Position numbers and translations under genes: made by a program
Notes under the pieces: generated by a model
What the model was told of the DNA's origin: nothing
The model's database searches: none
Seen by the model: only the letters and a program-made list of their open reading frames with translations
DNA from: Hemibagrus wyckioides
Lineage: Eukaryota; Chordata; Actinopteri; Siluriformes; Bagridae
Direction: 5' to 3'
DNA: 64,000 nt
NCBI RefSeq assembly: GCF_019097595.1
Contig: NC_080720.1
Span: forward strand, 27,815,852 to 27,879,851
Shown here: piece by piece, positions 12,990-26,366 of the stretch
Position numbering within the stretch: the stretch's first letter is position 1
How the letters are laid out: every line of letters begins with the position of its first letter

Positions 12990-14230
12990 GGAAAACTATC
13001 TTTGATAAGAGGATTACCCTGTGACCCTGTATGGGATAAACGGCAAAGAAAATGGATGGATGGATGGATGGATGGATGCAACAGCGTATATGCAAGAGGA
13101 ATTCTGAAGACAAATGACCAGTGAGTAGTGGTAAATATATGCTGCAGGGTTTGTTTGTAATATTATATTGCCCTTCGGAGTATCATGAACGTAATGTTCC
13201 CATTTTAAGTTGGACCACGCTTCTGATTGGGTTGTGACAGTGAAATGTGTATAAGTTTTGATCTACAATCAAATTATGGACTACTAGTTATGATGTACCT
13301 GAAGGGCCTGCAGTTCAACTGAAATTCTAAATTGTGCTAGTTTTTAATAGAACTTCTCTCAGTGTATAGTTTAGGTTTTAACGTATCAAGTTTACACCCT
13401 TAATTAACTAACGTTCATCTGGCTAGTGGTAACGAGTTCTGAAAACTTTTCGCAAATCACAATATATATATATATAGCAGTGCCATTACTCTGTTACAGC
13501 AAGTTGACAATACAACAAAATTGTCTTTAAAAGAACAATACTGCAATATTGTTACTGTGATTTAAAAAGTTATTGTGATAGAAACTTTAACATTCGACTA
13601 AGAACACCCGGACACCGTCGCTTGCTATATTCTCTACATTTTTATGCAAATTTTGAAACCCATGATGCTTTGTGGCTATCACTTGCTGGGACTAATCTTC
13701 TAAAGACATGTTTTCTTGTGCCACCTTCCCCCCTGCACTGAACATCAAAAACGATTCCTGTACATTATTAAACTTTTAAGCCACCACAAAATACGATTAG
13801 CAACATTAAAAACGAAGAGCGGAGTCGTAATTAATCTGAAAAGCTGTGTCACACACACACACACACACAGGCATAGACTAATAACCCCCCCAACTAACAC
13901 ACACACACATCAGTAACTTTGAACAGAAAATCAGGTTTGTCTTTAACGGTTATGATGATACTCGCCCACTACGGATCTGGTGTCGGAATTAAAGTTTACT
14001 CTGCTTATTTTCTTCAAATTGGCCCTTTTAAGTCTATCCCGTTAACGGGCTGGAACAGCAGGATGAATGGCTTCTTTCTGCGACTGTAAGAGCGTTAGGA
14101 AGCATGTCCAACTTCAAAGCCAGTCTTAACGCCACACTTTAATTGTATATTTGCCTGCTGCTGGCTCCAAAGCCATCTGATTCTGCTGACAACTGAGCTC
14201 AGTTCTGCCTTCTTTTTCTTGGTTTCTTTC

Positions 14231-14255
14231 ATCTCTCTGTCTCTCTCTCTCTCTG

Positions 14256-14287
<32 letters not shown>
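14231..14287 (+). repeat. CT microsatellite with GT interruptions
   Basis: CT units broken three times by TGT; the opposite strand gives artefactual Arg-Glu ORFs. Confidence 0.95.
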
Positions 14288-15029
14288 ACTTCTTATTTTC
14301 ATCTGTCTTCTCATTTACACTCTCCCGTTTCTTTCGTATTGTTAGCGCTCTGTCTGGGCCTCTGAATATGGCTGCTTTGTTTTTCTAGTTTTATTCTGGA
14401 AAAGTCAGGTCAAGGATATGAATGTACCATACTCGGTCCACTCAGTTATTCCACATAGATGAACAGGAACCACTAATGACTTAATTAAGTGGTATAAATA
14501 TTTGTTTAAATCCACACAGGTTTGGGATTGGTGCATTTCCATTCCAAAGTGGATAATTTTCCTTTAATAGCATGTCCCAAAGTATGTTATTCTCCTCATA
14601 CCACAATGATATCCCAACAATTTGCCATTTTTAATTGATTCATGAATCAATAGCAATTTCCTCACCAGCCTTTTTTTTTCTTTCTTGAAGTTCATATGTC
14701 CAAAAAAAAGGGACTTTCCCCTGGAGGAAAACTTACTGGCAATTACAAAGCACTGACACGGGAGACTCCTTCCATAAATGTTACATCTCCTTACAGAAAA
14801 CATCAATGATACGATGTATATATTTTATAGACCTGCTATTTATTAGTTGTAGATTAGTCTTAGATAATTGAAATGTGCTGTTACTACAGAAACAATTCTA
14901 TATTTAAACAAGAACCTTTCTATGAACCTGACAATTCTCCAGAATGATTCAAATCCTACTTACCAAATTGACTCAATGTCTGTTACCCATAGAATGTTGA
15001 GCCATAAAACCTGCATGTTAAGCAAGCTA

Positions 15030-15182
15030 GATGGCTATGTGGTAGCTTAGTAGTTAAGGTGTTGGGCTACCGAGCGGAAGGTTGTGAATTTGAATCCCAG
15101 GTCCACCAAGTTGCCACTGCTGGGCCCCTGAGCAAGGCCCTTCTGGATTAGAGGGTCTGCCAAATGCCTTAAATGTAACTGT
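15030..15182 (+). repeat. tRNA-derived SINE, family A, 3'-truncated
   Basis: The head shows a tRNA-like A box (TGGTAGCTTAGTAG) and B box (GTGAATTTGAATCCC), followed by CCAAGTTGCCACTGCTGGGC and GAGCAAGGCCCTT, shared with the copy at 185-418. It lacks the long 3' tail of that copy. Confidence 0.65.
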
Positions 15183-15302
15183 ATATGAACAAAATGATAA
15201 CTGATGATATTTTCTGACAGGTTTGGCAGCTGTTCAATAAATCACTGAGAACATGTTGATGCAAACTGAGACACTAACATCCCATATCAGCTTATTTATT
15301 CC

Positions 15303-15490
15303 TGAGCCTGGTTCCTCTCAAGGTTTCTTCCTCATATCATCTCAGGGAGTTTTTCCTTGCCACCATCGCCTCAGGCTTGCTCATTAGGGATACAATATAG
15401 GGATAAAATAGTAACTTAACTTTAAACTTAATCTGCTTTGAGACAATGTCCATTGTTAAAAGCGCTATACAAACAAATAAACTGAATTGA
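15303..15490 (+). repeat. Fish interspersed repeat, family C
   Basis: It starts GAGCCTGGTTCCTCTCAAGG and TTTCTTCCTCATATCATC and continues AGTTTTTCCTTGCCAC. It ends GAGACAATGTCCATTGTTAA and AAGCGCTATACAAA. The same order recurs at 62292-62497. I recognise the text as a very common otophysan repeat; its class is uncertain. Confidence 0.7.
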
Positions 15491-16573
15491 ACTCATTAGA
15501 GCTGACATAAGGACATCTACATATCATCGACATCATACATAGTTATTTTGTAATGGTTCAGAACGACATCTTTCAGACTGTCTTTCTAGAAATTTCTGAC
15601 ACCAATTATGTGAAAAATGAATCTGACTTCATGTCCAGCTCTTTCTTTCTGACTCTCTGTATGGTTTCTGGACAAAAAGATGTGTTGTTGTTGTTGTTTT
15701 TTTCATTGTTGCCCTGCAGATTTTCCTCCATCTGACTGCAGATGAAGGGATAAGCACTTCAAAGCCCTGCACCAGCAGTTTAACCCCCAGGCTGAAAGTA
15801 CAAGTGGACAATGCACTAATTGAGGGAGGCGACTGATCACAGGCTCTGTTCAAAGCAGGATGCTCGTCCTTCCCCCAGACGCAGGCCTACTTAACTTTAT
15901 TAGCTTTCATGCTCCTGTCCGAGCTGCAATCTCGCGTGCCTTTGAACTCGCTACTATTTCTTCCTGCATTTCTGCTAACACCGTATTTAAATCACCACAG
16001 AAGCCAAGGCTTGTTTATTCTCCTGCTTCTTGTGCTGATGTGTGTTAGCATCGAAAGGGAAGCTCTCATTTCCGAAATAAGCAACCAGTGGTACTTTTGG
16101 TTGTTCCAGGAATAATAGGTTGGTTAATAATATCGGAAGGTGTTAATGGTGTCACTTGAAGTAATGTCAAAAAAAAAGTATGGGACATGTGACCCTGGAG
16201 ACACTTTGTCCAAATGAAAATGTAATGGCCTTCACACCTTAAAAGAAAAGATTATTAGATAATTGTGTTATGCATTTGGTTAAGGACTGATATCACTCTT
16301 TGATGTGGTCACACCTTATCATCCACACTGAGGTCACACACCTTCGATCCTTAGTTGCATTTCAAACTGTGGTTTGTTTCACCCCTCTGAAATGAAAATG
16401 GATTTGGAAATTTAAAAAGAAAAATCAAGTAAAAAAAATAATAATAATAATAAAAAAAAAATACCCCCCAAAAATATATCAAATAAAAATTTAAAAAATT
16501 ACCAAAAAAAGAAGAAAAAATTGATGAACAATGTTGTAAAGATGTAAGTGTAAAGTGTAAAGATGGTTTGATT

Positions 16574-16575
<2 letters not shown>

Positions 16576-16638
<63 letters not shown>
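16576..16638 (+). repeat. AAT trinucleotide array
   Basis: About 21 AAT units; a shorter, A-interrupted AAT run lies at 16433-16452. Confidence 0.95.
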
Positions 16639-18459
16639 CTGGTCTATATAACAGCATTTAGCATTCACACCACTAAATTACTGTTAATGTTAACATTTAT
16701 AGAATAAACTTGAAAATACAATACAAAAAAAATACAAATGAAAATACAATACACAATATAGTCTATAATAATACAATAAAAGATTTCTATGTGTGTAGAC
16801 AGAGTGGCTTTATGCTCTTCACTTCTAACATAAAAGTTGGTCATGCATGAGTCAAGTACCTTCCCAGATGTTAGAAAGGTGATATTGTGCGTTTTCTTCC
16901 CTCCATCTTGTTTACTGTTATGTCTGGGTAAGCTGTCTGAACATTTTAGCCTTGACACTCAACAAACAATAAAAAAAGGCAAAGAGAACAAGATAAAAAA
17001 GACTGGAATGACTCAAAATCTGAACTCAGATCAACCCAAATTCAAAGTCTAGGAATATATAGCAATATAATGCTAATATACTGTAGATATTCTTATAGCT
17101 ACTGTATATATAAAACTAGCTAAACATCATTCTAATCTTGTTTCTTCCCAGAGGATAAATGCACTACAGAAACAGATATCTGATCAACTGATAGCAAGTC
17201 AAATACGTCTTTGTATTAGATCATGATAAATAAAAACCAAATATAGATAACGTACATAACCTATTCTGAGACCTTTCGATCATTTCTACCTGGAAATAGT
17301 CTTGTTTTATTTAGACTATTTTGCTTCCTGCAATAAATGAATGAAAGAAATAATCAAATCTACACAACCGTGCTGTGAATTCTGTATTGTGATTGGTCAG
17401 GATGTGTTGAGTAACTTTCTGATTGTTCTTCCTGATACAAGGTTTATATTAAGCCACTAATTTATATATGGTATATAAATCTTTCTTCTGTTTTCCTACA
17501 ACAGCATACTCTGTGTTTTATTCCTTCCTAATCTGATAACAGAACCAGACAGTTCCCAGCAATGTGTGCAGGGTTTTAACATAAATAAAAGTTTATTCAG
17601 TCAAACAGTGTTTTCAGTATGGATAATGTTGGATAATATTGTTGTTCAGAGACCAAGCGATATCATTTGCCAACAACTGCTAACATACACTCAGGGAAAG
17701 AAAATGTTGGTGAACAGTTTCTTTAATTGCCTCCTGGAACGCCATCAGTGAGGTTTTATTTGTTCTACTGCACAAGACTCAAATTAGCCTCTCGGTAACC
17801 TTGTTTTATGGCCTCTTCTCAGTGGCTTCTCTCACCTCCTGTCCCGGGCTTTTCAAACATTTGGGGTTCCCCTGTGAAAATGGCCGAGGACACTACAAAG
17901 GGGTCGGGGAGAGGTCAACTTCAGAGAAAAAACAAGGGTTGCACTGCAATGCTCTCTCTCCTTCGCACCATGGCCATGAAATGGCCAACAGGTGCACGTG
18001 TATGGGTTAGGAACACATTTTCCTCATAGTCAACTCACTGAGCTGAGACAGACACTGGTGTGTGGGTTAAGATTTAGTGGACTACCTAGGGTGTCAAAGC
18101 CATTCCCTTGATGTATACCCTTTGTACTATAGTGCCATTTTGGGACGTTTAATGAGAAAATTGAAAGTTGGTGAAGTGTTGCGAAGTGAAGAAATAACAT
18201 TTACAATAAGAAGGAAAGTAAGGAGGCTTACAGATTTCATAGAGGTCAAAACATTGAATGTTCACCATGACATACAATCGATCGGCTAATTAAAGTGAAG
18301 GTATGTATCATTTGAACAGGTTTGTGGCTAAAGACAAGCTATAGCTCATCTATCAAGCTATCTATGTGCAAATGCAAGCATTTAAATGCATCTTGGTCTT
18401 TAGAGTTTGTGTTGAACATCAAAGGAACAATATACGCTTTGAAGTAGCATGGGGTAGAA

Positions 18460-18495
18460 TCTCTCTCTCTCTCTCGCTCTCTCTCTCTCTCACTC

Positions 18496-18555
<60 letters not shown>

Positions 18556-18571
18556 GCTCTCTCTCTCTCTC
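18460..18571 (+). repeat. CT microsatellite with CG interruptions
   Basis: CT units with regular CG or CA interruptions every 20-28 bp, suggesting a higher-order period. Confidence 0.95.
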
Positions 18572-19625
18572 AGCAGTGATATTGGGGGAAGTTGTCTGCA
18601 TTACAACCTTGATTCTTTGGATACAATGAGTTTTTGGACTAGCGTTTTAAAATATAACCTCATGTTCTGCTTGCCTCCGCTGGGATTACATGTACCCGAC
18701 TGTTCTTGTTTTGTTTTGTTTTTTGTCCAATTTTTTCTGTTAAAAATAATACGCTGTATGTATTTGATGTTTCTGTCATGGAAATAGATTGTAGTAGCAC
18801 TGCAGAAGAATTCAAACAAGATGAGATCAAATGAATGTGACTGAATTTCTTTGGAGTCTATAGTTATAGTAAGTTGAGGTTAAGATTAAGGTTGTAAATG
18901 TTATCCCCCAGAACTAAACCTATCTTCGTACGTTTTCAAACAGTAGTGCAAATTGCTATGAATTTGCAAGTTGATTCTTTTGACTTTCCTGTACCAGCAT
19001 AGTTCCTCAGGCAACTAAAGCAGTCTCTATAGGTCTTTGATAATCCTATAAACCACTATATAGCTTAAAAAATCTTGCCACCCACATTATGTGCCTCCAT
19101 CTAACAACTTAACAAACCAGGCGTTAAGTGTTATAGGGTGATCCACTTCCATGCTATCATTTTATGGCCAGTATTGGCTAATAAAAGTGTGAAATTATAA
19201 GACACGTTTGTTCCGGGACCTGGGTGGGAGGTGTGACATGCTTTGAAGTGCTCTTAGTTAAAGCCTCATACCACAGCTTGTTTTAAAATAGCCTGAAGCA
19301 GGTCAGTTACTGCTAAATACTTCAAAACCGGAGAGGTGGTGAAAGGAAAACAGGAATGTACATTTAATATCTGGAAGCTTTATTAGTCTTCTCAAGGTTT
19401 ATTAGCTATAGCGGGGAAATAATCTACATGATATTGATAAAGATATTAGATTTTTTTTAAAAAATGCAATTATATTAGCATTTTTTTTAACAAAATATGA
19501 TTTAGTACAGGTTAATAATATTAATAAAATTATTGATATTACAGTACAATATTACAATAAAATTAAATGATACTTTTTGTATTAATTTGTACATTTATAT
19601 TATATTATTTTTTTTTTTTTAATTT

Positions 19626-19708
19626 TTATATTATATTATATTATATTATATTATATTATATTATATTATATTATATTATATTATATTATATTATATTATA
19701 TTATATTA
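19626..19708 (+). repeat. TATAT pentanucleotide array
   Basis: About 16 units of a 5-bp A+T repeat, preceded by a T run at 19608-19620. Confidence 0.95.
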
Positions 19709-20374
19709 CATTAATACAGTATGAATTCTTCTTAACGTCATGGATGCCATTATTTCCTTCACTGCCATATTACATCACAATATAGCGCCACCTGTTGGCA
19801 AAGTCTTTCATTCACTCGAATGACTAGGGGATCCATATAAATCTATAGCCTCTATAGGCTTACGATCTTTGTAAGAGGTTTCACACTTCAATATGGTTGC
19901 CAGATCACTAATAATACAACTCCCAAAGATTCAACTACAAGAAATGGAAATTAATCAATGGAAAATTATACTCTAAATACTGTTAGTAAAGGAGATACAA
20001 AGGTGGTGCTATATGTATATTTGCTTTCCATGGCATTGCACAAACTATGAAATGTGGCCTAGGTGGTAGAGCAGTGGGCCCTAGGCACAAGTTTTACATA
20101 TAGCAATCTCTCATATCTTTAGCATACTTTTATCCTATCCAACATGGTGGAGAAAAATTAAAATAGACAAGAAAAAAAATACAGTAGATAAGACCAGGCT
20201 TTCATTTCAAACCACGTAAGAACCCATCTGAACTAAAGATCTATGATCAATAGACGACTTTTGAACTCAGTGTCTGAAACCTAGATCTTGTTCACACTAG
20301 TACCAATATTCACTTGGAAATGAAAATGAATCTAACAATGAAAATGTAGAGAAGAAGTGTTAGTTTTGTTTTAC

Positions 20375-20400
20375 GTGTGTGTGTGTGTGTGTGTGTGTGT
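20375..20400 (+). repeat. TG microsatellite
   Basis: Pure TG run about 0.4 kb upstream of the probable promoter. Confidence 0.95.
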
Positions 20401-20699
20401 CAGCCCTGTCTTCTTATATACACTTCTCTATACCTAACCTCAATACTTCATAGGCATTCTCAATACTCTTATCATCCACACAAATCTCTCTGATTGTTGC
20501 TTAACCCTAAACATACATGCTGGCGCGCGCCACATCAAACCGTATGACGGAAATTGCAAAACCTTCCTTGGGTAGTTTTTGTAAGCCACACTTGCTAAAT
20601 ATAGCCCTTTTTTTATCATGAGTCCAGGAAACTCTTTTATGTTGTATATCTGTTAGTGTGAAAAAAAAAGCAAGCAGGAAGAAAAATACAGACCTGGCA

Positions 20700-20835
20700 A
20701 CCCTGGTTTCGTTTTGACGTTGAGAGTAGGAGGAGGGGTGTGTATGTGCGCTCGTGTATGTGTGTGTGTGTGTGTATGTGTGTGTAGTACTACCCTTTGA
20801 TATTCTGATACCTCCTCTGCTCAGAGAGAGGAGGA
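20700..20835 (+). promoter_or_regulatory. axin2: Probable axin2 promoter with TCF/LEF-type site
   Basis: CCTTTGATA at 20794-20802 matches the TCF/LEF core CTTTGAT just after a TG-rich run (20757-20786) and just before the candidate first exon. Axin2 is a direct Wnt/beta-catenin target in vertebrates with several TCF sites in its promoter and first intron (established). That this site acts here is inference. No convincing TATA box was seen. Confidence 0.4.
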
Positions 20836-21131
20836 TCCACGGCATGCTTTACTTCGGACCAGTTGCTGAATGGAACACGAGCGAAGTCGCAGCGCCTTTC
20901 TCTGTCTCTCTCTCTCTCAGTCTCAATGAGAACACACTCGCATCTGTCCATTATTTTGCACGGATTTACTGCTTATTCGACACAAGAGAGGAGCATTTTC
21001 CTGGATTATACCGAATTAGATATAAAATTGGGATTACTGGATCACGTAAATTTAAGGCTGAAACCCGGGACTGCGTTGTGTTCAGAGCGCAACTCCGCAC
21101 CTTTCTACACTTTCCTTTAATTGCGCCTTGA
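20830..21131 (+). other. axin2: Candidate axin2 non-coding exon 1 (approximate)
   Basis: Vertebrate Axin-2 genes start with a non-coding exon upstream of the ATG exon. This stretch follows the TG run and TCF-like site and is less AT-rich and non-repetitive. It precedes intron 1, whose acceptor is visible at 22191-22194. No strong donor stands out: ATG|GTACG near 21137 and GAT|GTAAGG near 21587 are both possible, so the end is a guess and cDNA would decide. Short ORFs here are not thought to be genes. Confidence 0.35.
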
Positions 21132-22194
21132 AAATATGGTACGAACGCACAACGCATGTTTTTTTGTTGCTATGACAACTGCTTCGAATGCTCTGTCTTT
21201 AGATATAGTTTTGCTGCTTTGTGACCTTAGTTGAGTTGCATTGGGGTTTGCAAGTTCTAGCCTGTGTATGCGCAATGGATTAAGTTGATATTTTGCATTA
21301 TGCATGTTCACTCGTGCCTATAGAGCAATTTTGTGCTTGTTTATAAGCGCTTACAGCAACACATTAATGTTGTGTAGTAAAAAACAAAACAAAAAAACAT
21401 TTGAACTCGTTGAGTAGTATCACCTTGTCTGTGCTACTAATATTTCACTGTTTCTAAGAAACCTGGCAAAGCATCTAAGTTGAAAAGTTTAGCCATGCAC
21501 TTTGGAGGATACTCTTTATCGCCATATTTCCTGTTTGAATTCAGATAAATAACAATGTGGACGCAATGTTTAAGGAATTCTGATGTAAGGCTATCTAACA
21601 CTCCTGTCTCTCTCTCTCTCTCTGGGTGAACAGCAGAAACCAAACCAAAACCAAGCAACACTTTCTAAAATCTAATGAGACACTTTATATTTCTGACAGT
21701 GAAACAATGACCTCTTGTATTGCTCTGCCCAGTATTGACCTATAATTTACATTTCGATTCAATTTGATTGGTGTCGGCATCCGTTTCACTCAAATGATTT
21801 CCTACAAAGTGCAAAGTATTAGGGATTATGAGTGTGATGACTAGATAAAAAAAGAGAGAGAATGACACAACTGTTACATAAATGGGATGTTTGGTTTAAT
21901 AAACAGAGGATTTGTCTTATTGTGTTGATTCCAAATCTGTGGAAATGATGAATACACATCTTTCACACTGGGCATCGTCTTGTTTCGCTCGAGGCTTTTT
22001 TTAGCCTTGCGGTTGTCAACGACTGGCAGAAGATAAAAAGTTTACTTGTCCCCCAATGGATGAATCATGGCAAGCTTTTGCATGTGCACGGGCTACTGAA
22101 ACTAATGTTATTTAATAAACGCTAAACACTGTTCATGCCTCCGAGGTGTTCCGTGCAATATTTCTGAAGTGAACTCGATTTATTTGTGTTACAG

Positions 22195-22278
22195 AGAGGC
22201 TCAACGCTCCTCGGCTCCGTTCGCCCCTGAGAAGTGATCCGTCGTGCACTTACAGGCGCGTGGAGAGGAAACGGAGCC
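22195..22278 (+). other. axin2: axin2 5' UTR part of the ATG exon
   Basis: The polypyrimidine-like tatttgtgttACAG ends at 22194, giving an acceptor 84 nt upstream of the ATG. The 84 nt become GC-rich towards the start codon. A GTG-initiated in-frame extension from 22234 adds 15 residues with no Axin similarity, so the ATG at 22279 is preferred. Confidence 0.65.
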
Positions 22279-23096
22279 ATGAGTCGCGCGCTCACTGAGC
22301 CCGTGACCACCAGCTTCCGGGAAGACGCGCCCCGTCCACCGGTACCGGGAGAAGAGGGTGAGGAGGAGGCGTCATCTTCGTCGTCGTTGCGTCGCGATCC
22401 GTCCGCGTATATGAAAATCAAGAACGCGGTGAAAACGGCGCGCGCGCCGCGTAGGGATGAGGACGGCCTGGGCGAGCCGGAAGGGAGCGCGTCCCCAGAC
22501 TCGCCGCTCGCACGGTGGACCAAGTCCCTGCGCTCGCTGCTGGCCGACCAGGACGGCGCGCACCTGTTCCGGACTTTTCTGGAGCGCGAGCGTTGCGAGG
22601 ACGCGCTTGACTTCTGGTTCGCGTGCAACGGCTTTCGGCAGATGGACCTGCAGGACGCTAAGACGCGCCGAGTGGCGCGAGCAATTTACAAGCGCTATGT
22701 GGAGGGTCGCGGCGTGGTGGCGGAGCACCTGCGAGCGGCGACGCGCGCGTGCATCCGCGAGAGTGTCAAGAAGCAGCGGATCGAACTGCGCATGTTCGAC
22801 CAGGCCCAGACTGAGATCGAGGGCGGCCTGGAGGAGAGCGCCTACCGCGCCTTTCTCACCTCGGACATCTACCTGGACTACGTGCGCTCCGGCGGCGAGA
22901 ACGCGGCGTGCGCCGGCCACGCCCACGCGCATGGCGGCCTGGCGAGCCTCGAGCTCGTGTGCGGCTACCTGCCGCCGCTAATCGAGGACAAGGAGTGGAG
23001 CTGCGGCGAGCTGAAGGCCAAAGCGCTGGCGGCTGTGGTCGGGCTTTCTGCTGAGACGCTGCGCGCCACCATGACACTGCGCACGGCAGACTGCAG
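22279..23096 (+). CDS. axin2: axin2 coding exon 1 (exon 2): N-terminus and RGS domain
   Basis: This exon encodes residues 1-272 plus two bases of codon 273. The start is ATG at 22279 (context gccATGa) because residues 13-28 then match the conserved Axin start [16 protein letters not shown]; the frame extends upstream to a GTG at 22234 but that stretch is 5' UTR. RGS landmarks include [20 protein letters not shown] (83-102), [11 protein letters not shown] (111-121), FDQAQTEIE (173-181) and [17 protein letters not shown] (192-208); this fold binds the SAMP repeats of APC. The donor is CAG|GTAAAA followed by an A tract. The exon is strikingly G+C- and CpG-rich compared with the other exons. The segment before the donor (262-273) is about five residues shorter than human as I recall it. 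Confidence 0.97.
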
Positions 23097-24535
23097 GTAA
23101 AAAAAAAAAAAAGGTTTGCTAGATTACCATAATGTCCTGTTCAAACAAAATGCGTTTATGTATGTCACAGCTTATTGCAAATACACAATAAAGTAAGCTG
23201 TAAGTAGAAGCACTAGGGAATTTTCATAAAAGTTTAGAGGATAAAGGCTAGATTTGTTTAGTCAAGCAGATCAGATCAGATCATCAGAGAGGTTTTCTCA
23301 GATCATGGTCTTGATGCACCTTCATTCTAACACAAATCATTCTGCCTCTGCTTACTACTAGACACTTCAGTGGCTTCTGTGAAAATAATACTTTAATAAT
23401 GAATAAATATGTATGTCAAGTTATGATGTCCATTTCAGAGCTCTTGATTAATCTCCAAGTCCATAAAAGACCCTGTGTGATGAGTTCTGAGGCGCTACAT
23501 CAGTCGTTCCTCAGGCGAAGAACAAGTCTCAGTTTGACTTACCACTACTGGACAACTTGCTGAATTAATAACACGACTAGTTCAGTGTTAAACCTAAACA
23601 TCAGCTGATTTTGCATGTGAGTCACAGAAGACAACCTAACAATACATGATTTTATGATTTAAAGAGCGGCTTCATCAGAAGGCCATACTTATCACACAGC
23701 AAGTGTGGAAACAGCTTTATTATGATGTTATCTTTGATAACTTACTCCTGCTTGACAATGTAATACCTGCATAATAGCTGCAGCCATCTGGTGGCCTGTT
23801 TTGTAATTTTATGTGGTGAAATGATATGAATGGTATGAAGGCAGAGCAAAGGGGTTGAATCATTTCTAAAGACTGTTAGTAGGAAATAAAAGGCAGCCCT
23901 ATTGCTTTTATTTCTTTAAGCAGGTTATTAGCCCAAAAAGTTATGAGAAGTCACCAGAAGTCATGACGGTTAGACTCGTATCGGGTCAGAAAACCGGTGG
24001 CAAGACATCTAGGACTAATACAAACACACAAAAGTCCATCTGCTTCTACTTACCACTTAGCAAGACAATTCTATGGCCTGTTCTGGAGCAAAAAAAAAAA
24101 AAAAAGAACGTAATGGATATGAAATTAAAAGAACAATCAGAGAATGTGTGGCAAAACATCATTATGATGAAGACACAAGTCCATCTGCTTTGACTTAGCA
24201 CTACAAGACAATTCAATGATCCGCCCCGGACGACTTAAAAACCTTCATGGATGTGAAATTATGGCGCTCTTGAATGCAGCCATCTGGTGGTCTGCTTTGC
24301 GCTGTTTTGAAGTCGAACTTCTGCGGTTTTGAGCCCAAACCCGATACTCAGCACTCTTTTACTGTGGTGTGTATGTATGTACACTAATGTTTAGGGACAG
24401 ACTGTCACTCCACACTCATTAGTTATGCAGCTGAAGTGCTTTAAATTGGTGTGTGTTTGTGTGTCTGAATGTGTGTCTGTGTCTGGTTTTCTCTCTTTTT
24501 CTCTTTTACATCTCCTCTTCCTTTTCTCTCTCTCT

Positions 24536-24588
<53 letters not shown>

Positions 24589-26321
24589 TTGAGCTGCAGA
24601 AGGAAGATATTTTAGTTTTGGTCCAAGATGAAAGATAAGAAGTTTTCAAGGAAGCCTTTGTGTTCTGTTCCACAGACGTTTCCAAACGCAGCTGCGCCGC
24701 ACTGACACCAAGCTCCGTGTTAAAAAAAAAAAAGAAAGAAAGAAAGAAGAAAAAAGAAAAAGAAAGAACTCTGGTTTTTCTGCATGATTTTCAATCAAAG
24801 CCTGGTTTTAATAGCACACTGACCGAGCTGGTCTTAGTACATCCACATAATAAAGCGCAAGACATCTGGAAACAATTACATTGCAATGCACTTGAAGTTT
24901 TTTCCCCCAGTCCTTTGTTGTGTCTTAAAGACAGATCACTGGAGTAAACAGAACGCGGCTGCTCTTTTTCTGGATTTTAAAAAGTGGGCAGATGAAAAGA
25001 GCTTAAGCAAGAAGCATGACCAAATGGTTCCAAACTGTGTGTGTGTGTGTGTATATGTGGCTGCCAGCACATAGACAAAGTGTGTGTGTGTCAGTGGAGA
25101 CAAAGTGTCCTGCCGCTGCTGTTATGAGGAGGATGGGGGGTGTCGCTGACATAAGGGCATCTCTGCTTCTTCCTGCTGGTGTTTTCACTGAGAGAGAGAG
25201 AGAGAGAGAGACTGGGATGTGGGGTGTTGGGGCACATCCCTCCTCTTTCCCCACGGCCTGCGCCAACTCTGTGTGTGATGGAGTTTTTATCTGACACATG
25301 TGGAACTAATTTCAGACACCCCCCCACTCCCACCCCCCTCCTCCAAAGAGGCTCCTTCTCCCTTAGAATCCTGTATTTCGCCGCTTTTTGGCCGGTCCTA
25401 CTTCTGTCTTTTATCTCTTTCTGAAAAATCTCTCTGATAGAGACTAAGCCAGAGAGAGAGAGAGACCAGCTGAGTGTGTGCACAGTAGAGTAGGAGGTCA
25501 AGCTTGGGCTTATGGCTTTAGTCATGCTGTGCCTCTTTCTCTTTCTTTACTTTCTTCTCCCTTTCTCTCTCTATCTATCTCCTCTTTTCACACATGACCC
25601 TGTGTAGTAGGCATAAAGTTCAGTGCTCTCTCCCTCTCTCTCTCTCTTTTTCTCCCCTCCCCACTTTTTGCCAGGGAAGCAGGAATGCAGCACAGCAGGA
25701 GAGAAGAGAAAGACAAAAAAAAAAAGTAGAGAGAGAGAGAGAATGAGGGAGGGGTGGAAAGAGGAGGGAGAGAAAGAGAAAGCAAAGAAGAGTGCGGGAA
25801 ACTTTTTGATCCAAACCAAACAGTGAGGTGGGGGTGTAGACAGCAGAAGTAGGGGAAGTGGTTGTTGGTTGTTGACATGCTGAATGAGAGAGATATAGAC
25901 AGAGCTACTCAGAGGTGCAGTAAAGCCTCTCGGGCGGATGAAGGAAGTGATGTGACAGTAAGCTGAATGTGTTGTAAGGATCGAGATGACAGTAAAACGT
26001 GAGAATCCTTTGTCAGAATATTAAATCAGCTTGTTACTGTAACTAGCGCTGGATGATCTGCGTCTACAGGTGTGAGGACTAAAACATGACAGGGTGTAAA
26101 GTTATAGGGAAATAATCAACCATAGGGTTGTGTGAGGTGGTCTTTATTCCTCTTATACCACAGCAACTTACCAGTGCTTACTATTGTTAAGTTAATAAAC
26201 AACACATATTAAGTTTCATGATAAAATAATTATGATTAAGATTACTTGTTATAGCAGCTATAAACTGCTTCTTTTTCTCTGTTTTTTCACTTATGTTAGT
26301 AATAATAATAATAACAATAAC

Positions 26322-26366
<45 letters not shown>

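Noticed and set aside
22122..22932. Long antisense ORFs (168 and 186 residues) opposite the RGS exon
   Set aside because: They arise because GC-rich DNA has few stop codons; they show no domain and the sense frame is a clear Axin RGS domain.
22457..22981. 174-residue sense ORF in a second frame of the RGS exon
   Set aside because: It is an Arg/Ser/Ala-rich shadow of the axin2 frame with no family resemblance.
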